Shown here piece after piece: positions 45,655 through 51,555 of a stretch of DNA of 51,555 nt. Numbering within the stretch: the stretch's first letter is position 1; each line of letters begins with the position of its first letter. The stretch spans positions 1 to 51,555 of the forward strand of contig NZ_JAHZMO010000022.1 in the NCBI RefSeq assembly GCF_020748185.1, read 5' to 3'. The stretch is from Terrisporobacter petrolearius (GTDB taxonomy: Bacteria; Bacillota; Clostridia; Peptostreptococcales; Peptostreptococcaceae). The position numbers were made by a program, and so were the translations under genes. The notes beneath the pieces are model-generated. The model was given only the letters and a program-made list of their open reading frames with translations. It ran no database searches and was not told where the DNA came from.

Positions 45655-46743
45655 ATGGCAAGAAAAAAAGGGATAGGATTGGTAGTAGTTGTAGCTATAA
45701 TATGCTCAGTACTTAGCTCGTTTTTAACAGTAGTACTATTAAAAAATAATTTAAGTACATCATCTGGATCATCTTCATCACAAAGTATAAGTATAAATAG
45801 CAATGGAAAAAGTACAAATGTATATCAGGCAGTAACAGAAAAAGCAATGCCATCTGTAGTAGGTATTACTACAACTGTTATGAATTCAGATAATATGTTT
45901 TCTATTCCGACTGAATCAGAAGGTGTGGGAACAGGTATAGTAGTAGATTCAAATGGATATATTCTTACAAATTCACATGTTATTTCTGATGGAAAAGCTA
46001 AAAAAGTAAATGTACTATTTAACGATGGTTCAAGTGTTAATGGTAATGTAGTTTGGTATGACTCACAATTTGATTTAGCTGTAGTAAAAGTAAATAAAAC
46101 TGGACTTACTCCAGCAGAACTTGGAGATAGTGACAAAGTTTCAATAGGAGATATAGCAATAGCTATAGGAAATCCACTAGGATTAGAATTACAAAGAACA
46201 GTTACACAAGGTATAATAAGTGGACTAGATAGAACCATAAAAACTCAACAAGCTACTATGGCAGGACTTATTCAAACAGATGCAAGTATAAACTCTGGTA
46301 ATAGTGGTGGACCATTGTTAAACGAAAGTGGCCAAGTTATAGGAATAAATACAGCTAAAACATCTGAAGGTGAAAGTTTAGGATTTGCTATTCCAATTAA
46401 TCAAGCAAAAGAAATAATACAATCAGTAATTAAAGATGGAAGTTATAAAAAAGTGACACTTGGTATAAAAGGATACGATGCATCAACTTATGCAGCTTAT
46501 GCTCAGTCTCAAGGGCAACAAGTAGCTACTGACGAAGGTGTATTTGTTGGAGAAGTAGTAGATAATTCACCAGCTAAAAAAGCAGGAGTTAAAGCAGGAG
46601 ATATAATAGTTAAATTAGGGGACACAAAATTAACAAGTATGTCTGACTTAACTAAACGTTTATATGAATATAAAAGTGGTGATAAAACAACTTTAGTAGT
46701 GAATAGAGAAGGTAAAGAAGTAAAATTAAACGTGAGTTTTTAA
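45655..46743 (+). CDS. htrA: HtrA/DegP-like membrane-anchored serine protease
   Basis: A 362-residue quality-control protease of the HtrA family. A basic N-terminus and one transmembrane helix (~8-30) are followed by a Ser-rich linker. The trypsin-like domain has catalytic His108 (TNSHVIS), Asp140 (SQFDLAVVKV) and Ser217 (NSGNSGGPLL). A single C-terminal PDZ domain (~265-360, GVFVGEVVDNSPAKKAGVKAGDII) completes it. It should sit on the outer face of the membrane and remove misfolded exported proteins. The frame is open from TTG 45637, but TAGGAGGAG right before the ATG at 45655 decides the start. Single-gene unit. Confidence 0.95.
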   Translation: MARKKGIGLVVVVAIICSVLSSFLTVVLLKNNLSTSSGSSSSQSISINSNGKSTNVYQAVTEKAMPSVVGITTTVMNSDNMFSIPTESEGVGTGIVVDSNGYILTNSHVISDGKAKKVNVLFNDGSSVNGNVVWYDSQFDLAVVKVNKTGLTPAELGDSDKVSIGDIAIAIGNPLGLELQRTVTQGIISGLDRTIKTQQATMAGLIQTDASINSGNSGGPLLNESGQVIGINTAKTSEGESLGFAIPINQAKEIIQSVIKDGSYKKVTLGIKGYDASTYAAYAQSQGQQVATDEGVFVGEVVDNSPAKKAGVKAGDIIVKLGDTKLTSMSDLTKRLYEYKSGDKTTLVVNREGKEVKLNVSF

Positions 46744-46755
46744 TAACAAATAAAG

Positions 46756-46788
46756 ATAGTGGGGATTGTTATCCTCACTATTTTTTTA
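46756..46788 (+). terminator. Rho-independent terminator after htrA
   Basis: ATAGTGGGGAT / ATCCTCACTAT stem with one mismatch and a T8 run. Confidence 0.88.
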
Positions 46789-46893
46789 ACATATTATAAG
46801 TTTGACAACATAAATTTAATTTATATTGAGATTTAGAGATTAAATTATTACTATACTATATATAAGTATAAAAAGAAAGAAGATGAAAAATAT

Positions 46894-47382
46894 ATGAAAA
46901 ATCTTGTGATTTTTTATTCATTAGAAGGTAATACAAAACTAATAGCAGATGCTATAGTTAAAAAAACTAACGCAGATGTGTTAGAACTAAAACCAAAGAA
47001 AAAGTATCACAATTCCGGGTTCAAAAAATATTTTTGGGGAGGAAGAAGTGTATTATTTAAAGAAAAACCTGAACTTTTATCATATTACATAAATGTAGAC
47101 GATTATGATAATGTTTTTATAGGAACACCTATATGGGTAGGTACTTATGCACCTCCTTACAATACTTTTTTAGATCAAGAGGACATATGTAATAAAAACA
47201 TATATTTATTTGCTTGTCATGGAGGCGGTGGAGCAGATAAGTTCTATAAGAATATAAAAGAAGTGATTCCAAAGAATAATTTTAAAGGAGAAATTGATTT
47301 TAAAGATCCATTAGAAGAAGGTAAAGAAAAAGTAGTAGATAAAATTAATACTTGGTTAAATAACGTATATTTAAATAGCTAA
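46894..47382 (+). CDS. Flavodoxin-like protein
   Basis: A 162-residue flavodoxin-fold protein. The FMN phosphate loop is YSLEGNTKLIADAI (~7-20), the second loop GTPIWVGTYAPPYNTFL (~76-92) and the third the FACHGGGGADKF region (~107-118). These are the usual FMN contacts of the flavodoxin_4 group, cytoplasmic electron carriers or small NAD(P)H-dependent reductases. The insert VLFKEKPELLSYYINVDDY is normal for this group. The ribosome site GAAAGAAG is imperfect; an ATG at 46883 is out of frame. No redox partner gene is adjacent. Confidence 0.85.
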   Translation: MKNLVIFYSLEGNTKLIADAIVKKTNADVLELKPKKKYHNSGFKKYFWGGRSVLFKEKPELLSYYINVDDYDNVFIGTPIWVGTYAPPYNTFLDQEDICNKNIYLFACHGGGGADKFYKNIKEVIPKNNFKGEIDFKDPLEEGKEKVVDKINTWLNNVYLNS

Positions 47383-47420
47383 ATATCAATAGGTAAAATA
47401 AATATTGTTTATTAAAAAAA

Positions 47421-47446
47421 GAAAAATGAAAATGAAAATGAAAATG
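47421..47446 (+). repeat. Short GAAAAT hexamer tandem array before a ribosome site
   Basis: GAAAAAT followed by three GAAAAT units, ending directly at the GGGAG ribosome site of the 47457 gene. Slippage would change the 5' leader or promoter spacing of that gene. Confidence 0.7.
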
Positions 47447-47456
47447 GGAGAGTATT

Positions 47457-48302
47457 ATGAGTAAGATAATGATATTTGGAGCAGGTCAAGCTGGAAATAT
47501 GATATCAAATTGGATAAATAGAGATTTTGAATTATTAGGGTTTATAGATAATGATCCCGATTTATGTGGGGAATATAGACATAATAAAAAAATCTATTCA
47601 ACTAAAGAATCTGTAAAATTTATGCCAGACATTATTGTTATAGCGGTCCTAAACAAAGAAGCAGTCGAGGAAATTCAACTACAATTAAAGTTATTAGACT
47701 ATAAAGGAATGGTATTTGATATTAATGAGTTTAAACATTATATTGATATAAGATTGGCCTCATTAAGATTAATAGCATCAGAAATAAATGAGCAAAAACT
47801 AGAGGGAGAGGTTGCTGAATTAGGTGTATACAAAGGGAGATTTGCATCAGAAATAAATAAACTTTTTCCAAATAAAAAAATATATCTCTTTGATACTTTT
47901 GAAGGATTTTATGATGAAGATATTGAGGTAGAAAGAAATCATGGATATTCAAGAGCTAAGAAAGGTGATTTCTCAGACACTAATGTGGAGTTGGTAAAAA
48001 ATAAGCTTCCATATAAAGAACAAGCAAAGTTTATAAAAGGACACTTTCCTGAAAGTATAAAAGAAGATTTGCCAAGTTTTTGCTTTGTTAGTTTAGATAC
48101 AGATTTGTATAAACCTACCTATGAAGGATTAAAAATATTTTATCCAAAGCTTGTTAAAGGTGGAATGATTATAGTACATGATTATAACAGTAGTCAATTT
48201 CCAGGAGTAAAAAAAGCTGTAAAAGAGTATTGTAATGCAAATAGTATTTTTATTGTGCCATTATGTGATATGCATGGTTCGGCAGTATTAATAAAAAACT
48301 AA
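47457..48302 (+). CDS. TylF/MycF-type methyltransferase with N-terminal nucleotide-binding domain
   Basis: A 281-residue two-domain protein. Residues 1-~95 form a Rossmann-like domain (MSKIMIFGAGQAGNMISNWI, then FELLGFIDNDP) of the type preceding sugar acyltransferases and polysaccharide-biosynthesis enzymes. Residues ~100-281 match the TylF/MycF macrocin O-methyltransferase family: SAM loop VAELGVYKGRFASEIN (~121-136), LFDTFEGFYD, then the metal-binding VSLDTDLYKPTYEGL and IIVHDY. A role in methylating a glycan or a small molecule is likely; the acceptor is unknown. It stands alone, with no glycosyltransferase nearby. GGGAG precedes the ATG, immediately after a hexamer repeat array. Confidence 0.83.
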   Translation: MSKIMIFGAGQAGNMISNWINRDFELLGFIDNDPDLCGEYRHNKKIYSTKESVKFMPDIIVIAVLNKEAVEEIQLQLKLLDYKGMVFDINEFKHYIDIRLASLRLIASEINEQKLEGEVAELGVYKGRFASEINKLFPNKKIYLFDTFEGFYDEDIEVERNHGYSRAKKGDFSDTNVELVKNKLPYKEQAKFIKGHFPESIKEDLPSFCFVSLDTDLYKPTYEGLKIFYPKLVKGGMIIVHDYNSSQFPGVKKAVKEYCNANSIFIVPLCDMHGSAVLIKN

Positions 48303-48325
48303 TTATAGAATGAATATTTTAGTCT

Positions 48326-48357
48326 AAAAAGCGAACTTATAAAGTTCGTTTTTTTAT
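48326..48357 (+). terminator. Rho-independent terminator
   Basis: AAAGCGAACTT / AAGTTCGTTTTT hairpin with T run. Confidence 0.9.
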
Positions 48358-48437
48358 TAGTAAAAACTTATAGCAAAAAAAATCAAGAAACTAAATCCCA
48401 TAGGGTATAAAATATACTCTGAAAAGGAGGTATATTT

Positions 48438-50470
48438 ATGTTATTTAATTACCCAGAAGAAAAAGAATATCTTAATTTTACCTTAGAAAAATTAAAAAAC
48501 TATTTAAAGAATTTAGAGAGAAAGATAAAACTTTATACTGAAGAATTTAAAGAATCAAAAAAATATCTTTATGAAAATAGAAATGATATGGATGCCATGG
48601 AAGTATTTTCAAACGAGAATTCCATCAATCAAATTGTGGATAATGGAGAATTTGCTTATGAACAAAAAAGAAGAATAGAAAACCTAATTGAATCACCATA
48701 CTTTGCAAGAATAGATTTTCTATATGAGGGGGAAGGGGAAAGTGAAAAAATTTATATAGGAAGAAATTCATTTTTAGATGAGCATGGGGATATGATTATT
48801 TACGATTGGAGAGCACCAATTTCGAGTATGTATTATGATTTTGAGCTTGGTAATGCTAACTATGAAGCGCCGGCTGGAAATATACACGGAGAGATAACTA
48901 AGAAGAGACAATTTAAAATAAGTAAAAGTAATATGGAATATGTATTAGAAAGTTCACTTAGTATTAATGATGAAATACTACAAAGAGGATTAAGCTATGG
49001 GTCTGATCAAAAAATGAAAAATATCGTAGCAACAATTCAAAAAGAGCAAAATGAAATAATAAGAAATGAAGACAAAGATACTTTAATAATTCAAGGTGTG
49101 GCAGGATCAGGAAAAACTTCTATTGCACTACATAGAGTGGCATATTTTTTATATAAGTACAGAGATTACTTACATGCAGAAAATATAGCTATAATATCAC
49201 CCAATAAAGTATTTTCTGATTATATATCAACCGTATTACCACAACTTGGTGAAGAGCCTATGAATGAGCTAAGCTTTGAAGATATAGTGAAAGAACAACT
49301 AAACAAAGATATTAAATTTGAAAAATACAATGAAGTAGTAGAAAATAATAATGAATCAGTAGTAGAGAGAATAAAGTTCAAAGCAACTAGTAAATTTGTA
49401 GATTTATTAGATGATTATATTAAATATGTGGATAGTAGGTATTTTTTTCCAAAAGAAGTTGTTTATAAAAATATATTAATTGATAAAAACTTTATTTTAG
49501 AAAAGTATAATGGTTATAAACGACATCCGATATTTAAAAGATAAGAAAAAATAAGTGATGACATTACAGAAAAGATAAATATGGATACTAGAAATATAAT
49601 TGATATAAATAAAAAAGAAATATACAAGCAAGTCAAAGAGATGTTCAAGTTAAATACAACTTTAGAGCTTTATAAAGATTTCTATAAATATATAAATAAA
49701 GAAAATTACTTGATCATAAAGGATAAAAAGAATTAGAGTATTATGATGTATTTCCATACATTTATTTACAACATTATACGGAGGGAACTAAGGAAATAAA
49801 TCATATTCAGCATATAATCATAGATGAAATGCAAGACTATACACCGATTCAATATGAAGTTATTAAAAAAATATATAAATGCAAAAAAACTATATTGGGT
49901 GATTTTGGTCAGTGTGTTAATCAATATAATTCAAATACATTGAATACATTGAAAAATATATTTGAAGACAGCCAAATTGTTCATATTAATAAAAGTTATA
50001 GATCCACGTATGAGATAGTTAATTTTGCAAAGAAAATATATTATACTGATATTGAACCTATAGAAAGGCATGGCAAAGATCCGCAAATAATAAAATGTAA
50101 TAATATTAAAGAAGAAGTACAAGAAATAGAAAAGATAATTAAGAAATTTAATGAAAGTAAATCAACTACTTTGGGAATAATCTGCAAAATGAAAGAAGAA
50201 GTTGAGTATTCATATGAAATTTTTAAAGAAAAATATGAAATAAATAAATTAGATTTTGATTCCAGAGAATTTAAAGAAGGGGTAATTATTTCTACTATTC
50301 AAATGTCAAAAGGTCTGGAATTTGATGAAGTATTACTTCCTTTTGTAAATAATCATAATTATAGTTCTGATTTTGATAGAAATTTACTATATGTAGCATG
50401 TACTAGAGCTATGAATAACTTAAATTTAACCTATAGTAATGAAATTTCTTCGCTAATACAAATAAATTAA
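48438..50470 (+). pseudogene. Broken HelD-type superfamily 1 helicase gene
   Basis: The segment reads as one HelD/UvrD-like ATPase of about 675 residues with two lesions. Codons 48438-49541 encode the N-terminal coiled coil, the NSFLDEHGDMIIYDWRAPISS motif and Walker A QGVAGSGKTSIALHR, then stop at TAA 49542. The same frame continues sensibly (EKISDDITEKI...) to a TAG at 49734, where a one-base deletion near 49731-49733 shifts it to the frame reading LEYYDVFPYIYLQHYTEG. That continues as IIIDEMQDYTP (Walker B), SYRSTYEIVNFA, STIQMSKGLEFDEVLLP and VACTRAMNNLNL (motif VI). HelD recycles stalled RNA polymerase. All motifs survive, so the decay is recent. AAAAGGAGG precedes the ATG. Confidence 0.88.
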
Positions 50471-50484
50471 AGGTGGTATGTAAT

Positions 50485-51396
50485 TTGAAAGAATTTGAAA
50501 AAGTTATAGCTGTTCAACAAATGCAGGATTATATAGATGATAATTTAAATAAAAATATAACTCTTTATGAACTAGCAAAGTGCTCTAATTATTCCCCGTG
50601 GTATTGTGCTAAATTATTTAAAGAATATATAGGAAAAACACCTTTTGAATATATAAGACTAAAAAGATTATCAAAAGCAGCCATAGAGCTTCGAGACCAG
50701 GATAAAAAAGTTGTGGACGTGGCATTGGATTTTGTATTTGATTCCCACGAAGGATTTACAAGAGCTTTTAAAAAGCAGTTTGGTTTAACCCCTAAAAGTT
50801 ATAAAAAAGATACTCCGCCTATAAGTTTATTTACTTCTTATCCTATAAAAGAACAGTATATATATGAGAATAACTTAAATACTGATAGCAAATTGATATA
50901 CAATAATTTTTTCACTCAAGTTATTAATTTCCCAAGGAGAAAATGTATTTTAAAAAGAGGTAAAAAAGCTGGAAATTACTTTGAGTACTTTGAAGAAACA
51001 GGAGAGGAAGTATGGGGAATTTTATCTAGCATCAAAGAAGCTATTAATGAACCTGTAGGAATGTGGTTGCCAGATAAATTTATTAAAGAGAATACTTCTA
51101 ATTATGTTCAGGGAGTTGATGTTCCACTAGATTACAAAGGAATTGTTCCAGAAGGATTTGAAATAATAACACTGCCTACATGTAAAATGATGATTTTTCA
51201 GGGAGAACCATTTGAAAATGATAATTTTCAAAGTGCAATAGTTTTTTTATCAAGGGAAATAGATAAATATAATCCTACTTTATATGGATATGAGTGGCAT
51301 TTAAATGAGTCGCCAAGTTTTCAGATGGAGCCACAAGGATATAGAGGTTATATAAAAGCCAGACCCATAAAAGAAATAGATACGATACAACTTTAA
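50485..51396 (+). CDS. AraC-family regulator with GyrI-like effector domain
   Basis: A 303-residue transcription regulator. Residues ~6-110 hold the two AraC helix-turn-helix units (ITLYELAKCSNYSPWYCAKLFKEYIGKTPFEYIRLKRL, and VVDVALDFVFDSHEGFTRAFKKQFGLTPKSYKK). Residues ~135-300 resemble the GyrI-like/Bacterial effector-binding domain that recognises small, often cationic or aromatic, compounds. The N-terminal placement of the DNA-binding part is the Rob/SoxS-effector layout. The start is probably TTG 50485 (MKEFEKVI), 8 nt after AAGGTGG; the GTG at 50473 lies in that ribosome site. It starts 14 nt behind the broken helicase gene. The target is unknown. Confidence 0.88.
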   Translation: MKEFEKVIAVQQMQDYIDDNLNKNITLYELAKCSNYSPWYCAKLFKEYIGKTPFEYIRLKRLSKAAIELRDQDKKVVDVALDFVFDSHEGFTRAFKKQFGLTPKSYKKDTPPISLFTSYPIKEQYIYENNLNTDSKLIYNNFFTQVINFPRRKCILKRGKKAGNYFEYFEETGEEVWGILSSIKEAINEPVGMWLPDKFIKENTSNYVQGVDVPLDYKGIVPEGFEIITLPTCKMMIFQGEPFENDNFQSAIVFLSREIDKYNPTLYGYEWHLNESPSFQMEPQGYRGYIKARPIKEIDTIQL

Positions 51397-51433
51397 TTAA
51401 CATAATAAAAAAATGCTATATCTTAATATAAAG

Positions 51434-51555
51434 TGGACCCTTTGTCAAGGACACTAGAAAAAAAGAGTGGCTAAGCCGCCATTAAAAGCTGATTTCTATA
51501 TTGAATAGGAGTCAGCTTTTTCAAATTCCACTGATATCTATAATTATTGTAGTAA
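51434..51555 (-). mobile_element. End of an IS3-family insertion sequence (continues past the window)
   Basis: The terminal inverted repeat begins TGGACCCTTTGTCAAGGACA at 51434, the usual right-end sequence of IS150/IS3-group elements, and the C-terminus of its transposase lies just inside. Only about 120 bp are visible, so the other end and the target duplication cannot be checked. Confidence 0.85.
51471..51555 (-). CDS. IS3-family transposase OrfB, C-terminal fragment
   Basis: On the minus strand the last 27 codons read YYNNYRYQWNLKKLTPIQYR followed by NQLLMAA and a TAG at 51471-51473. The WNLKKLTPIQYRNQL block is the hallmark C-terminus of IS3-family integrase-type transposases (rve core plus tail). 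The rest lies beyond the right edge. Whether the element is intact cannot be judged. Confidence 0.9.
   Translation of the reverse strand, partial: YYNNYRYQWNLKKLTPIQYRNQLLMAA

Noticed and set aside
49829..50470. Separate small helicase gene starting at ATG 49829
   Set aside because: Frame-shifted reading of upstream DNA continues the same protein without a gap and no ribosome site precedes 49829; it is the C-terminal part of the broken HelD-type gene.

Overview
The window looks like chromosome of a low-GC, anaerobic, probably spore-forming Clostridia, most likely family Peptostreptococcaceae (Paraclostridium / Paeniclostridium / Romboutsia / Clostridioides type). Grounds: very AT-rich DNA with strong GGAGG ribosome sites; a rubredoxin-linked flavodiiron fusion (FdpF type); a fused rph-rdgB gene; and the order tig-clpP-clpX-lon-engB followed a few kb later by a small type IV pilus cluster, which from memory is the arrangement around the secondary pilus locus of C. 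difficile. Species was not determined. No tRNA, rRNA, CRISPR array or complete mobile element was seen.

Layout. 0-10.7 kb: mixed single genes, namely an ornithine cyclodeaminase/mu-crystallin family enzyme, a small zinc-ribbon protein, the FdpF oxygen/NO reductase, a HAD phosphatase, a trans-aconitate methyltransferase-like enzyme, a flippase-like membrane protein with a DUF3783 partner, a D-2-hydroxyacid dehydrogenase without a usual start codon, a secreted ricin-lectin/cysteine-peptidase-like protein and an unknown gene. 10.7-15.7 kb: a nitrosative/oxidative stress block, with hcp (hybrid cluster protein), a PIN/NYN nuclease-like gene, a small unknown, a Crp/Fnr regulator (HcpR-like) and, divergent from it, an operon of one unknown protein, a hemerythrin-like protein and a DUF1858 CxxC protein. 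Three promoters here share an identical 16-bp palindrome placed exactly 21 nt from each -10. 16-27 kb: housekeeping and proteostasis (ligA, rph-rdgB, yfcE-like, tig, clpP, clpX, lon, engB) plus cheV.

28.0-32.6 kb is an extremely AT-rich accessory insert. It begins with a rearranged relic fusing pieces of lon and engB, then a small secreted protein whose start is frameshifted in a run of A, three integral membrane proteins, an ABC ATPase and a membrane-anchored extracytoplasmic protein. This is the best candidate for an uncharacterised system (peptide export, sensing or immunity). 32.6-38.6 kb: a two-P-loop ATPase gene and a minimal type IV pilus locus (pilB, pilC, pilA, pilM-, pilN- and pilO-like), in which several genes have TTG, ATT or ATA starts.

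38.8-51.6 kb: a SEC-C/HTH protein, a conserved unknown, an FAD-dependent dehydrogenase, a Na/Pi-cotransporter-like protein with PhoU tail, pgi, an HtrA protease, a flavodoxin, a TylF-type methyltransferase with an N-terminal nucleotide-binding domain, a decayed HelD-type helicase gene, an AraC/GyrI-like regulator and, at the right edge, the end of an IS3-family element.
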